A DNA stretch of 64,000 nucleotides, from the NCBI GenBank assembly GCA_963817065.1, contig CAWFMO010000002.1, forward strand, positions 248,001 to 312,000, in the 5' to 3' direction. The notes beneath the pieces were generated by a model. That model had not been told where the DNA came from. It did no database searches and saw only the letters and a list, made by a program, of their open reading frames with translations. Origin of the DNA: CAWFMO01 sp963817065 (GTDB taxonomy: Bacteria > Actinomycetota > Thermoleophilia > Solirubrobacterales > 70-9). The translations under genes and the position numbers were made by a program. Within the stretch, counting starts at the first letter, position 1. The number at the start of each line of letters is the position of its first letter. Below, piece by piece: positions 50,946 to 59,483 of this stretch.

Positions 50946-51554
50946 ATGGGCCTTCAGTGGGCCGAGAACACGATCGAGATCGCCGCGAGCCCCGACGAGG
51001 TCTTCGACGCGATCACCGACTACGAGACCTTCCCCGAATGGCAGAGCGCCGTGCTCGGCACCGAGGTGACCGAGCGCGAGCGCAAGTCGAAGCTCGGCGA
51101 GGTGGTCAAGTTCGAGGTCGACGGCAAGATCCGCACGATCCGCTATTCGCTGCGCTACCGCTACAAGCGCCCGAACGAGATCACCTGGGACTTTCTCGAG
51201 GGCGAGGGGATCAACGTGATGGACGGCGGCTATACGTTGAAGGAGTCCGGGACGGGCACCTCGGCGACCTACAAGGTCGGCGTCGACGTCAGCGGCGTCC
51301 CCGGCCCGATCCTCAAGCGAACCCAGCGCTCGACGGTCAAGAAGGCGAACGAGGACCTGAAGCGCGAGGCGGAACGCCGCGCCGGGGCCGCGGCGCCGAC
51401 GGCGGAGCACGAGGTCGCCGACGGCGGCGATGACGACGAGTCGATCACCGACGCCGTCGTCGGCGTCGCCGAGTCGGTCGGCAAGCTCGCATCCGTGAGC
51501 GCCTCGCGGGCGCTCGGCGTCGTCAACGGGATCGGGCGCAGGCTGCGCGGCTAG
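50946..51554 (+). CDS. SRPBCC-family protein
   Basis: 202 aa. N-terminal ~150 residues form a polyketide-cyclase/lipid-binding fold: IEIAASPDEVFDAITDYETFPEW and YRYKRPNEITWDFLEGEGIN. The C-terminal part is Ala/Glu-rich and probably helical (KREAERRAGAAAPTAEH). Good ribosome site TAGGAGGAG before the ATG. Small-molecule binding protein; ligand unknown. Follows the BtuF-like gene by 8 bases. Confidence 0.87.
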   Translation: MGLQWAENTIEIAASPDEVFDAITDYETFPEWQSAVLGTEVTERERKSKLGEVVKFEVDGKIRTIRYSLRYRYKRPNEITWDFLEGEGINVMDGGYTLKESGTGTSATYKVGVDVSGVPGPILKRTQRSTVKKANEDLKREAERRAGAAAPTAEHEVADGGDDDESITDAVVGVAESVGKLASVSASRALGVVNGIGRRLRG

Positions 51555-51557
51555 CGG

Positions 51558-52382
51558 CTAGTAGTTGCCGGCGGCGATCATCGCGCCGACGACGGCGCCG
51601 ATCGCGAGCAGCGCCAGCCCGCCGACCTCGAACGCGATCCCGAAGCTTCCCGACGCGCGGCGCTCGCGGCCGACGAGCAGCAGCGCCGCGAGCCCGCCCC
51701 CGATCAGGCCGCCGAGGTGGCCGCCGATCGAAATGTTGGGGATCGCGAACGTCAGCGCGAGGTTGAGGACGATGAAGAGCCCGAACTGGGAGGCGATCTC
51801 CTCGCGCCCGCGCCCGCGGGCGACCACCATGACCGCCGCCATCAGCCCGAAGATCGCGCCGGAGGCGCCGACGGTCAGCGAAGTCGGGTCGAGCAGCAGG
51901 GCGCCGAACGAGCCCGAGAGCAGCGAGATGAAGTAGATCGCGAGGAAGCGCGGCGTCCCGATCCCCGGCTCGAGCAGCGTCCCGGCGACGTAGAGGATGT
52001 ACATGTTGAAGAGGATGTGGAGCGGCCCCGAATGCAGGAAGCCGCCGGTGACGATCCGGTACCACTCGCCGCCGTCGGAGATCGCAGGGCCGAAGATGCC
52101 GCCGTCGTTGAGGAGCGGGTTCGCCGTCGCGCTGCCGCCGCTGCCGAGCGCGGCGATGAACGCGATCACGTTGAGCGCGATCAGGACGTAGGTCGCGTAC
52201 GGGGTGTCGGACTGCGTGAAGGCAGCGGCGCTCTGCCGGACCTTGGTCTTCTCGCCCGCGCACTCGGGGCAGCGCATCCCGACCGAGGTCGGGGTCATGC
52301 AGTCGGGGCAGATCGGTCTGCCGCAGTTCGAGCAGGAGACTCCGGTCTCGCGCCCCGGATGGCGGTAACAGGTCTCGGCCAC
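51558..52382 (-). CDS. Rhomboid-family intramembrane protease
   Basis: 274 aa from GTG 52382. Begins with a small zinc finger (CYRHPGRETGVSCSNCGRPIC, plus MRCPEC). Six or seven membrane segments. Catalytic Ser in GASGAIFG, His in GGHLGGLIGG, and the supporting HSGPLHILFNMYIL motif. It cleaves membrane proteins within the bilayer. GTG 52382 is chosen because typical relatives start with the MAETCYRHP region; a longer reading from 52409 exists. Confidence 0.92.
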   Translation of the reverse strand: MAETCYRHPGRETGVSCSNCGRPICPDCMTPTSVGMRCPECAGEKTKVRQSAAAFTQSDTPYATYVLIALNVIAFIAALGSGGSATANPLLNDGGIFGPAISDGGEWYRIVTGGFLHSGPLHILFNMYILYVAGTLLEPGIGTPRFLAIYFISLLSGSFGALLLDPTSLTVGASGAIFGLMAAVMVVARGRGREEIASQFGLFIVLNLALTFAIPNISIGGHLGGLIGGGLAALLLVGRERRASGSFGIAFEVGGLALLAIGAVVGAMIAAGNY

Positions 52383-52389
52383 GCGCAGA

Positions 52390-52399
52390 AGCCTAGACT
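52390..52399. promoter_or_regulatory. Overlapping divergent -10-like boxes
   Basis: AGCCTAGACT contains TAGACT (plus strand, 52394-52399) about 11 bases before ATG 52411 and TAGGCT (minus strand, 52395-52390) about 7 bases before GTG 52382. Both would give nearly leaderless transcripts. Judged by eye only; no convincing -35 boxes are visible. Confidence 0.25.
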
Positions 52400-52410
52400 G
52401 ACGCACCACG

Positions 52411-52860
52411 ATGGAAGGCTCGAGCCCCGCCCACCTCTACTCGCTGCTGATCGGCAGTGTGCTCGTGATCGCCGGAGTGATCGGGTTCTTCTACGCCGCC
52501 GGCTTCGACACCGGCGATCAGATCTGCGTCGACCAGGGCTGCGAGGAGGCCCTCGGGCTGCTCGCGGTCAACGGCTGGCACAACCTGATCCACATCGCGA
52601 CCGGGGCACTCGGGCTGCTCGCGGTCAGCTACGGCGCCGGCGCCGAGCGCGCCTACGCGTTCGGCCTCGGGATCGTCTACGTCGTCGTCTTCGGGCTCGG
52701 GGTCGCGGGCGTCGGCAGCGGCGACATCTCCACCGACAGCATCCTCAAGATCATCCCGGTCAACACCGAGGACAACGTCCTCCACCTCGCGCTCGGCGTG
52801 CTCGGGATCGGCGCCGGCCTGGCGACGCCCCGGGGCAGCGGCCGCGCGGCTACGGCCTGA
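52411..52860 (+). CDS. DUF4383-family membrane protein
   Basis: 149 aa, four hydrophobic segments (residues ~10-30, 45-70, 85-100, 110-130). HNLIHIATGALGLLA matches the DUF4383 family signature of actinobacteria, and VLHLALGVLGIGAGLA is its last helix. Unknown function. Divergent from the rhomboid gene with only 28 bases between starts. Confidence 0.85.
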   Translation: MEGSSPAHLYSLLIGSVLVIAGVIGFFYAAGFDTGDQICVDQGCEEALGLLAVNGWHNLIHIATGALGLLAVSYGAGAERAYAFGLGIVYVVVFGLGVAGVGSGDISTDSILKIIPVNTEDNVLHLALGVLGIGAGLATPRGSGRAATA

Positions 52861-52863
52861 CGC

Positions 52864-53205
52864 TCAGTCGAGCCGCGAGCGCAGGTTCTTGATCGCGCCC
52901 TGAACCCCCGACGGGCGACGCGATCCGCGGCGGTGGCGCATGCCGACGACCAGCAGGGCGCCGCCGGCGAGCGTGCCCGATGCGATCGCCGCGGCCGGGC
53001 GGACCCAGTTGCGGGGGTCGCGCAGCGAGTTGAGCTCGGACTCCTCGAGCTCCTCGGCCCAGGCGGAGAGCTCCTCGGCGGCGGCCGCGGTGACCGCGCT
53101 CAACGTTTCCTCCATCCGGCCCCCGAGGCTCTCGGGAGGATCGATCGGGCGCAGGGCCGAGCGCAGCAGCGCTTCGACTTCCTTGCCGTAGGGCTCAGGC
53201 TCCAT
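52864..53205 (-). CDS. Single-TM protein, possible anti-sigma partner
   Basis: 113 aa. Soluble N-terminal part (YGKEVEALLRSALRPIDPPESLGGRMEETL), a membrane segment around residues 70-90 (AAAIASGTLAGGALLVVGM), and a basic C-terminus (RHRRGSRRPSG). It follows an ECF sigma factor gene by 12 bases, so it may regulate that sigma factor, but no zinc-anti-sigma HxxxCxxC motif is seen. Ribosome site TGAGGAGAAG before ATG 53205. Confidence 0.65.
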   Translation of the reverse strand: MEPEPYGKEVEALLRSALRPIDPPESLGGRMEETLSAVTAAAAEELSAWAEELEESELNSLRDPRNWVRPAAAIASGTLAGGALLVVGMRHRRGSRRPSGVQGAIKNLRSRLD

Positions 53206-53217
53206 CTCTACTTCTCC

Positions 53218-53787
53218 TCACGTCGGCCCGTCGTCATTCCGACCCATGTCCTCTTCCAGTTGCTTGATCGCTCTGTGAATCAACACCTTGGTCGCGCCGT
53301 CGGTGCGCCCGAGCGCCCGCGCGATCTCGCGGTTGTCCATCCCGAGCGCGAAGCGCATGATCAGCGCCTCCTTGCGGTCCCCGGGAAGCTCGCCGAGCTT
53401 GTCGATGACCTCCTTCAGCTCCTCTCGGCCCTCGACGATCCGCTCGGTCCCGTGCGGGGCCGACGGCGGCTCGACCGAGTCGAGCGCCGCCTCGGGCCGC
53501 CGCGCACGGTCGCGGTGGTAGTTGGAGGCGAGGTTGTGCGCGATCCGGATCAGCCACGGGCGAAGCGGCCGGCCGTCGGACTCGCGGCGGGCGCGCTCGA
53601 AGTGCCTGTAGGCCTGTAGGAACGCCTGCTCTGTCAGGTCCTCGGCGTCGTGGTGGTTGCCGACCCGGTAGTACGAGTACGAGTAGACGTCGCGCAGGTG
53701 GTCGCGGTAGAGCTGCTCGAAGGCGCGGTCGAGCTCGACCTTCGCGGCACCTGTCGCGACCGGCTTGTCCTTGGGACGGCTCGCCAC
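53218..53787 (-). CDS. ECF RNA polymerase sigma factor
   Basis: 189 aa. Region 2: FEQLYRDHLRDVYSYSYYRVGNHHDAEDLTEQAFLQAY; region 4: LPGDRKEALIMRFALGMDNREIARALGRTDGATKVLIHRAI. Typical group 4 sigma-70 size and layout. Probably controlled by the membrane protein encoded next (52864). Located directly downstream of its own start region near 53787; target genes unknown. Confidence 0.92.
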   Translation of the reverse strand: MASRPKDKPVATGAAKVELDRAFEQLYRDHLRDVYSYSYYRVGNHHDAEDLTEQAFLQAYRHFERARRESDGRPLRPWLIRIAHNLASNYHRDRARRPEAALDSVEPPSAPHGTERIVEGREELKEVIDKLGELPGDRKEALIMRFALGMDNREIARALGRTDGATKVLIHRAIKQLEEDMGRNDDGPT

Positions 53788-53814
53788 GGCTCCAGAGTAG
53801 TGCCGGTCCCCGCA

Positions 53815-55479
53815 TTACGCGGCTCTCCTCGCCCGCTCTGCACGACGCAGCCTCGCCATCCATTCCGACGCGTCGATCTCGCCGTTGATCAGCGCCGCGA
53901 GGCCCTCGAGCCCGGGGGCGTCGACGCCGGCGCGGACGACGGCCTCGGCGATCAGCGGAACCGAGTCGAGGCCCTCAGATGCCTGGCCGATGATCGCCGG
54001 GATCTGGGCCGCCGGCGTGCCCTTGCCGAGCAGGTCGCCGGCCTGGCGGTTGCGGCTCTGGGGGGCCATCACGGTCGCGGTCAGGTCGCCGACGCCCGCC
54101 AGGCCCGAGAAGGTGTCGTTCTTGGCGCCGAGCGTCGCGGCCCAGTCCATGCACTCGCGCCAGATCTCGGCGGCCGCGATCCCGGCGGCGTTGAGGCCCG
54201 CGGGCTCGGCGGTCGCGGCTCCGAGCGCGGCGGCGTTCTTGGCCGCGCCCGCGACCTCGACCCCGACGACGTCCTCGGAGCGCTCGCAGACGAGCCCCGC
54301 CTCGTCGAAGACCTCGCCGAGCTGGCTGCGGAGGTCGGCGTCGGTGCTGCCGAGCACGAGCGCCGCGGTCCCCGAACACGCCTCCTTGGCGTGCGCCGGG
54401 CCGCCGAGGCAGGCGATCGCCCGCGAGGGGATCCGCTCGGCGACGTAGGCGTTCGGCAGCGCTCCCATCGGCGCGACGAGCCCCTTGGCGAGCAGCAGCA
54501 CCGCCGAGCGCTGGCCGACCCGGTCGCCGATCGCGCCGACCGCCGCCGGGAGCGCCTTCGAGGGGACCGCGAGGCAGATCAGGTCGCAGCCCGCGAGCTC
54601 GATTTCGTGGGCGCGCTTGACGGTCAGCGAGTCGGGCAGCCGCACGCCGTCGAGGTACTTCTCGTTCATCCGCGTCTCGGCCATCAGCTCGGCCTGCTCG
54701 GCGCTGCGCGTCCCGAGCTGGACCTCGAGCCCGCCGCGCGCCAGCAGCACCGCGACCGCGGTGCCCCAGCTCCCGGCGCCGATCACCGCCGCCTTGCGCA
54801 GCGGCGGCAGCCCGCCGAGGTATTCCCACTGGAGCTCGATCGCCGGCCAGACCCGCGCGCCGACCGAGCTCGCGAGCTGCGGCGAAGGGCTCTCGGTCTG
54901 GGGGAATGTCAGGGCGCGCCCGGCGCGGACCTTGACCTTGCGGGGCCGGATCCGCGCGCCGCGGCGGCAGTGCTCCGTCCCGTGGACCGCGACCGGCAGC
55001 ACCGCGGCGCCGGTCTCGAGCGCCAGGCGCCCGAAGCCGCGCCGCGGGCGGGCGAGCGCGCCCGAGCGGATCCGCGTTCCCTCGGGGAAGATGCAGACCG
55101 CGCCGCCGCGCTTGAGGACCTCGCGCGAGGTGACCATCACCTCGTCATCGGACTTGCCGCGCCGCACCGGGTAGGCGCCGAGCCGATTCAGCAGCCAGCC
55201 CTGCCAGCGCGGGCCGAAGAGCTCTGCCTTGGCGACGAAGTTCATCGGCCGGCGCCAGGGGAGGGTCACCGCGATCACGAACGGGTCGAGGAAGCTGCGG
55301 TGGTTGGCGGCGACGATCATCGGCCCCTGGATCCGCGCGTGCTCGCGGCCGTTGCGCGAGAGCCGGAAATAGATCAGGAAGGCTGGTTGGAGGATCGCGC
55401 GCACGAGCAGGTAGAACGCCCAGTTGACCCCCTTCTCACGCGTGAAGCGGTGGTATCCGAGTAGACGTTCCTCCTCCAT
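53815..55479 (-). CDS. Fused PlsC acyltransferase and GpsA glycerol-3-phosphate dehydrogenase
   Basis: 554 aa, continuous reading frame. N-terminal PlsC-like domain: HRSFLD (HxxxxD, His60/Asp65) and FPEGTR (131-136). C-terminal GpsA domain from ~residue 228: KAAVIGAGSWGTAVAVLLA, then CLAVPSKALP and GVEVAGAAKNAAALG. The first half acylates lysophosphatidate at sn-2; the second makes sn-glycerol-3-phosphate from DHAP. Having both in one chain suggests a channelled route to phosphatidic acid. ATG 55479. Confidence 0.93.
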   Translation of the reverse strand: MEEERLLGYHRFTREKGVNWAFYLLVRAILQPAFLIYFRLSRNGREHARIQGPMIVAANHRSFLDPFVIAVTLPWRRPMNFVAKAELFGPRWQGWLLNRLGAYPVRRGKSDDEVMVTSREVLKRGGAVCIFPEGTRIRSGALARPRRGFGRLALETGAAVLPVAVHGTEHCRRGARIRPRKVKVRAGRALTFPQTESPSPQLASSVGARVWPAIELQWEYLGGLPPLRKAAVIGAGSWGTAVAVLLARGGLEVQLGTRSAEQAELMAETRMNEKYLDGVRLPDSLTVKRAHEIELAGCDLICLAVPSKALPAAVGAIGDRVGQRSAVLLLAKGLVAPMGALPNAYVAERIPSRAIACLGGPAHAKEACSGTAALVLGSTDADLRSQLGEVFDEAGLVCERSEDVVGVEVAGAAKNAAALGAATAEPAGLNAAGIAAAEIWRECMDWAATLGAKNDTFSGLAGVGDLTATVMAPQSRNRQAGDLLGKGTPAAQIPAIIGQASEGLDSVPLIAEAVVRAGVDAPGLEGLAALINGEIDASEWMARLRRAERARRAA

Positions 55480-55544
55480 GTAGGCAAGGGCTACACAGGC
55501 GCGCCGAACGCGTTACATCGCGCACGAACTGCCCCGGGCGGCGC

Positions 55545-56552
55545 TCAGAAGGCGGCTTCGACGATCGCGCGCAGCGCGTCGCGGTCGGGGGCGTTCGGGG
55601 TCTGGGCCTGGGCGTCGCCGCGCGCCTCGACCGCGTCGAGGACCTCGTCGATCCGGTCGCGGTCGGCGCCGATGTCCGACAGCGTCCGCGGCCCTCCGCC
55701 GAGCTCGGAGATCCGCGCGCCGATCGCGCCGGCCGAGGTCCCGAGCGCTCCGGCCAGAGCGGTGATCTGGCGCGGGGCGCGGTGGGCCATCGCGCTCATC
55801 GTGTGCGGGAGCAGCGTCGCGTTGACCTCGGCGTGCGGGAGGCCGAGGACGCGGACGAGGGTCTGGGCGAGCGCATGGTGGAGGGCGAGCCCGCTCGAGG
55901 AGATCGCGTGGGCGCCGAGGATCGCCCCGAGGGCGAGGTCGTCGCGCTCGCGCTCGCCGCGGCGCATGTCGAGCGAGTTCGAGATCAGCTCTGCGGCCCG
56001 CAGCCCCGCCATCTCGCTGACCGGGTTGGCGAGCGGCGTGTAGAGCGACTCGGAGGCGTGCGCGAGCGCGTTCATCGCGGTCGCCCGCAGCTGCTGCTCC
56101 GGAGCGCTGGTCATCGCGACCGGGTCGGCGATCACGAGCGCCGGGCGGACGAGCCCCTTCGCATAGGCCTCGCGGCCGGCCGGCAGCCGGTGGATCGAGG
56201 TGATCGGCGAGCCGGCGAGCGTGGTCGGGATCGCCGCCACCCTCCCCCCGCGCACCGCGGCGGTCGCCTTGCCGACGTCGACCACCCGCCCGCCGCCGAA
56301 CGCGACGACGTCCTCGGAGTCGATCGCGCCGATGATCGCCGCCGAGGCATCGGGGACCCCGCCGGCGGGGACCTCGTGGACCTTGGTCGCGCCGGCCGCG
56401 AGCTCCTCCGGCGCGTCGGCGAGTGCCCGGGGCGTCGTCAGCAGGTCGTAGGGCGCGTAACCGTTCTCGGCGAGCAGCTCCGGGGCGCGCTCGAGGCGCC
56501 CCTGCCCGAAGAGGACCTTGCGCTCGGCGTCAATCCAGGTGAAGTCGGCCAT
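55545..56552 (-). CDS. Iron-containing alcohol dehydrogenase / maleylacetate reductase-like
   Basis: 335 aa. NAD region FGGGRVVDVGKATAAV and IPTTLAGSPITSIHR, with metal-ligand histidines in MNALAHASESLY and SGLALHHALAQTLV. Resembles maleylacetate reductase or glycerol-1-phosphate dehydrogenase-type enzymes. Substrate cannot be fixed from sequence. ATG 56552 (or 56561). Follows the PlsC-GpsA gene region but is separated by a 65-base gap. Confidence 0.85.
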   Translation of the reverse strand: MADFTWIDAERKVLFGQGRLERAPELLAENGYAPYDLLTTPRALADAPEELAAGATKVHEVPAGGVPDASAAIIGAIDSEDVVAFGGGRVVDVGKATAAVRGGRVAAIPTTLAGSPITSIHRLPAGREAYAKGLVRPALVIADPVAMTSAPEQQLRATAMNALAHASESLYTPLANPVSEMAGLRAAELISNSLDMRRGERERDDLALGAILGAHAISSSGLALHHALAQTLVRVLGLPHAEVNATLLPHTMSAMAHRAPRQITALAGALGTSAGAIGARISELGGGPRTLSDIGADRDRIDEVLDAVEARGDAQAQTPNAPDRDALRAIVEAAF

Positions 56553-56642
56553 CGCGGCCATTCTCGCAACGAGCTGAGGGATCTGACGGCCGAGGAGTCG
56601 CCGTACCCGGGCGGCGCTCCGCGTCAGCATAGGATTGCGGCC

Positions 56643-57044
56643 GTGCCCTTCACCCACAGAAACCTCAAGCAGGACGTCGACGACGTCGGGTCCAACTTCG
56701 ACGGCGCGCCGGACCTGGAGTTTCACCTGGCGACCAAGCCGCTCGAGCTCGAGCGGTCCGGCCTCAGCCACCAGCGGATCCCGCCCGGTTATCGCTTTCC
56801 CTACGGCCACACGCACGAGACTCAGGAGGAGGTCTACGTGGTCGTGGGCGGGGGCGGGCGGATGAAGCTCGACGACGAGATCGTCGAGCTCAAGCAGTGG
56901 GACGCGGTTCGCGTCCCGCCCGGTACCTGGCGAGGCTATGAGGCCGGGCCCGAGGGCCTCGAGATCCTCGTCATCGGCGCGCCCAATCTCGGCGAATCTC
57001 CGCGCGACGACGTCGAGGGCGAGCGCGACTGGTGGGTTGACTAA
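56643..57044 (+). CDS. Cupin-domain protein
   Basis: 133 aa, cupin barrel: FPYGHTHETQEEVYVVVGGGGRMKLDDE gives HxH...E metal residues, and WDAVRVPPGTWRGYEAG completes motif 2. Intact metal site, unlike the cupin at 15936. N-terminal FTHRNLKQDVDDV. GTG 56643. Stop overlaps the convergent dihydrofolate-reductase-like gene by 4 bases. Likely enzyme or sensor; substrate unknown. Confidence 0.85.
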   Translation: MPFTHRNLKQDVDDVGSNFDGAPDLEFHLATKPLELERSGLSHQRIPPGYRFPYGHTHETQEEVYVVVGGGGRMKLDDEIVELKQWDAVRVPPGTWRGYEAGPEGLEILVIGAPNLGESPRDDVEGERDWWVD

Positions 57045-57622
57045 GAAGTATGCGGAGTGGGCTCGTAAATGAGCTCTTGGATGTGGCTGTCGAGCGTCCG
57101 CTGCTCGATCAGCTCGAGGTCGAAGTCGGCCGCGCCCTGGAAGATCGGGTCGAGCCCGGTCTGACCGGTGACCACCGGGAAGAGCGTCACCTGGACGCGG
57201 TCGACCAGACCGGCGCCCATCAGCGCTCGGTTCATCGACAGACTGCCGTGCGAGCGCAACGGGACCTCGGACTCCTCCTTGAGCCGAGCGACCACGTCGA
57301 CGGCGTCGCCGCTCGCGAGGTTCGCGTCCGGCCAGTCGAGGGGCCCTTCGAGGCTGCTCGACACCACCGTCGCCGGCAGGTTCCTCATCGCGGTGACCCA
57401 CGGGTCACGCACCTCGGACTCCTCGGTGCTCTCGGCCAGCATCCGCGCGAACGCCCGATACGTGGTCGCCCCGAGGACCAACCGCTGTTCCTCGCTGTAG
57501 AGGGCAAGGCGATGGTCGAGGAGCTCGGGGCCTTGCTTGCCCCAGTAGCCGGTCCAGTCCCCGCCGGCGGATCCGAAGCCGTCGAGGCTGGAAAAGACGT
57601 CGAACGTGTAGGTGGAAGTCAT
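57041..57622 (-). CDS. RibD C-terminal / dihydrofolate-reductase-like protein
   Basis: 193 aa. FDVFSSLDGFGSAGG at the N-terminus, RLVLGATTYRAFARML and the C-terminal VTLFPVVTGQTGLDPIF are family features. NADPH-dependent reductase fold; exact substrate unknown. ATG 57622 with CGAGGAGAG upstream. Convergent with the cupin gene. Confidence 0.87.
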   Translation of the reverse strand: MTSTYTFDVFSSLDGFGSAGGDWTGYWGKQGPELLDHRLALYSEEQRLVLGATTYRAFARMLAESTEESEVRDPWVTAMRNLPATVVSSSLEGPLDWPDANLASGDAVDVVARLKEESEVPLRSHGSLSMNRALMGAGLVDRVQVTLFPVVTGQTGLDPIFQGAADFDLELIEQRTLDSHIQELIYEPTPHTS

Positions 57623-57702
57623 GTGCTCTCCTCGATTTGTTGATCGCGTGTGTGAGTAGGGACCGCGAACCACGGCGAAACTCATCGCTCCCCGGATGAT
57701 CG

Positions 57703-58029
57703 CTAGCGGAGATCCCAGGTTCTGCGTATGGCGACGCCGCCGGCGATGAAGAGGGCGTTCAGCGGGATGCTGATCAGCAGCACGAGGTAGATCGTCCCGG
57801 CGACTCCGGCTTCTTCGTCCGGGTTGATCAGCGCGACCGGCAGCCAGCTGAAGGCGAGCAACATCGCCCACCACTCGCCGATCAGGATGCCGAAGATCAG
57901 GCCGCCGACGGTCAGATACGCGATGACGAGGACGCCGTTTCCCGCCTCGGCGAGGGCCGGGATCAGCAGCGCGAGCGTCAGTGCGACGAACGCGAGGGCG
58001 AGGAAGAGATGTTTTCGTTTCGCGGGCAC
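57703..58029 (-). CDS. Small multi-pass membrane protein
   Basis: 108 aa, about three hydrophobic stretches (LFLALAFVALTLALLIPALA, VLVIAYLTVGGLIFGILIGEWW and IYLVLLISIPLNALFIAGGVA). Short basic start MPAKRKH. No motif for function. Lies just downstream of the tRNA-Thr gene. Interpretation limited by small size. Confidence 0.7.
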   Translation of the reverse strand: MPAKRKHLFLALAFVALTLALLIPALAEAGNGVLVIAYLTVGGLIFGILIGEWWAMLLAFSWLPVALINPDEEAGVAGTIYLVLLISIPLNALFIAGGVAIRRTWDLR

Positions 58030-58033
58030 GCAG

Positions 58034-58106
58034 AGCCCGGGGCGGGACTCGAACCCGCAACCCCGGCATTACAAATGCCGTGCTCTACCAATTGAGCTAC
58101 CCGGGC
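58034..58106 (-). tRNA. tRNA-Thr (anticodon TGT)
   Basis: 73 bases, no encoded CCA. Acceptor stem GCCCGGG/CCCGGGC, D-stem GCTC/GAGC, anticodon stem CGGCA/TGCCG with loop TTTGTAA (anticodon TGT), variable loop GGGTT, T-stem GCGGG/CCCGC with TTCGAGT. All stems pair perfectly. Reads Thr codons ACA. Confidence 0.97.
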
Positions 58107-58122
58107 GGTCGATCGGGTGCCC

Positions 58123-58151
58123 AATGTATCCGCAGCGGTGGATCAGTCGAA
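58123..58151 (-). promoter_or_regulatory. Candidate promoter of tRNA-Thr
   Basis: TACATT (58128-58123) as -10, with TTCGAC (58151-58146) 17 bases upstream as a weak -35. The predicted start falls ~10 bases before the tRNA 5' end. The promoter overlaps the 3' end of the small exported protein gene. Confidence 0.4.
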
Positions 58152-58535
58152 GTCGACGAAGTCGAGCTCGCCCCAGACGTAGTCCTCGATGCACATCGTG
58201 TACGGGTCGCGGGCGGTGTCGTCGGTGTATTCCTCGGTGAAGGCGGCGGGGCCGAGCAGGGCCAGCTCCTCGTCGCAGGTCACGGACGCGTCGCTGAGGG
58301 TCTGGGCGACCAGGGCGCGGGTCCGGCGCATGCACTTGCGCATCGGCCTCTTGCCGTACTCCTTGCGGAAGGCCTTGGCGCCGACCTCGGCGCGCTCGTT
58401 CTGGCAGCTCTCCGAGGTCATCTGCTCGGCGCTCGGCATCGCCGCCGCGGCCGGCGAGGCTGAGAAGACGCCGGTGCCGACGACCGCGAGGGCGGCCGCG
58501 AGGGCGATTCGAGTCGGTGTGAAGTTCACGCTCAT
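58143..58535 (-). CDS. Small exported Cys-containing protein
   Basis: 130 aa. Signal peptide to ~residue 32 (ASPAAAAMPS). Mature part has four cysteines (ESCQNER, MRKCMRR, VTCDEE, TMCIED), two likely disulphides, and charged helices. Not recognised. The start ATG 58535 has GGGAGG upstream. A GCCCG-TTAAC-CGGGC hairpin lies upstream at about 58563-58577. Confidence 0.72.
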   Translation of the reverse strand: MSVNFTPTRIALAAALAVVGTGVFSASPAAAAMPSAEQMTSESCQNERAEVGAKAFRKEYGKRPMRKCMRRTRALVAQTLSDASVTCDEELALLGPAAFTEEYTDDTARDPYTMCIEDYVWGELDFVDFD

Positions 58536-58628
58536 ACCTCCCTTTCGGGCGCCGGATCCGGGCCCGTTAACCGGGCGCGAGAACTGGACGCACGACCGAC
58601 GGCGCCCGCCGCCGTAAACTTGGATCCG

Positions 58629-58934
58629 ATGGGCCTTCCCGAAAAGATCGGCAGCACAGCCGCCCGCGGCCGCTGGGTCGCGCGCGGCGCCTGGTTGCTG
58701 GCGCTGGCCGAGATCGCGGTCCAGGTCAAGGATCATCTCGACGCCCGCGTTACCCCCGACGACCGCCGCCGTCTGCTCGAGATCGTCAAGACCTCGAAGG
58801 GCCGGCCGTCGAACCTCAACCGTCGCGAGCGCTACGAGCTCAAGCGGATCCTCGACAAGATCGAGCCCGCCGAGCTCGCCAAAGGCGTCGCATCCTCGGC
58901 CGCTGGGCTGCGCAGCCGCATCCCCAAGCCCTGA
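58629..58934 (+). CDS. Small basic hypothetical protein
   Basis: 101 aa. Starts MGLPEKIGSTAARGRW (ATG 58629; a TTG at 58620 is possible). Hydrophobic RWVARGAWLLALAEIAVQV may be a membrane-associated helix. The remainder is basic and helical: RRRLLEIVKTSKGRPSNLNRRERYELKRILDKI. No known domain. Function unknown. Confidence 0.6.
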   Translation: MGLPEKIGSTAARGRWVARGAWLLALAEIAVQVKDHLDARVTPDDRRRLLEIVKTSKGRPSNLNRRERYELKRILDKIEPAELAKGVASSAAGLRSRIPKP

Positions 58935-58952
58935 CCGCTGCGCGCCCCGCCC

Positions 58953-59483
58953 TTAGTCGCTGACCGGTGCGGAGGTCATCCGCGGACGCAGGCGGCTGCG
59001 GCGGGCAGAGTCGGTGGCTGGAGCTCCGCGCTCCTGGCGACGCAGGAAGAGCTCGATCCCGATCAGGACCCCGGCGAGGGTGAGCAGCGCCCAGCCGACG
59101 CCCTGGGCGAGCTGCGAGGCGATCGGGCCGGGACACGAGTCGGTGATCGCCCAGCCGACGCCGAATGTCGCCGCGCCGACGATGTGGCGGCGTTCGGGGC
59201 GCTGGCGCACCCAGCCAACCGGCTCCTTCGAGACGAGCGAGCGGAAGCCGCGGCGGCGGAGCAGGTGGACGCCGACCAGTCCGACCGCGATCGCGCTGAA
59301 CATCATCTCGTAGAGGTAGGGGTCGTCGAGGAGCAGCATCGCGCGGATCTGGTCGGGATCGGAGAACCGGCCCCAGGTGATCAGGAACCCGAACGCCGCC
59401 CCGAAGAGCAGCGAGACGATCCACGACGCCCGTGAGTTCTTCCCAGCGGGCGCTGCCTCCGTCTCAGGTGCGGGGTTGTTCAC
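58953..59483 (-). CDS. YeeE/YedE-family sulfur transporter half
   Basis: 176 aa, several membrane segments (WIVSLLFGAAFGFLITWG, MMFSAIAVGLVGVHLL and GVGWALLTLAGVLIGIELFL). The motif FGVGWAITDSCPGPIASQLAQG is the C-terminal Sul_transport/YeeE signature with its Cys. Together with the preceding gene it forms the two-gene version of a thiosulfate/sulfur importer (PmpAB/TsuA-like). GTG 59483 overlaps the upstream stop (GTGA). Confidence 0.88.
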   Translation of the reverse strand: MNNPAPETEAAPAGKNSRASWIVSLLFGAAFGFLITWGRFSDPDQIRAMLLLDDPYLYEMMFSAIAVGLVGVHLLRRRGFRSLVSKEPVGWVRQRPERRHIVGAATFGVGWAITDSCPGPIASQLAQGVGWALLTLAGVLIGIELFLRRQERGAPATDSARRSRLRPRMTSAPVSD

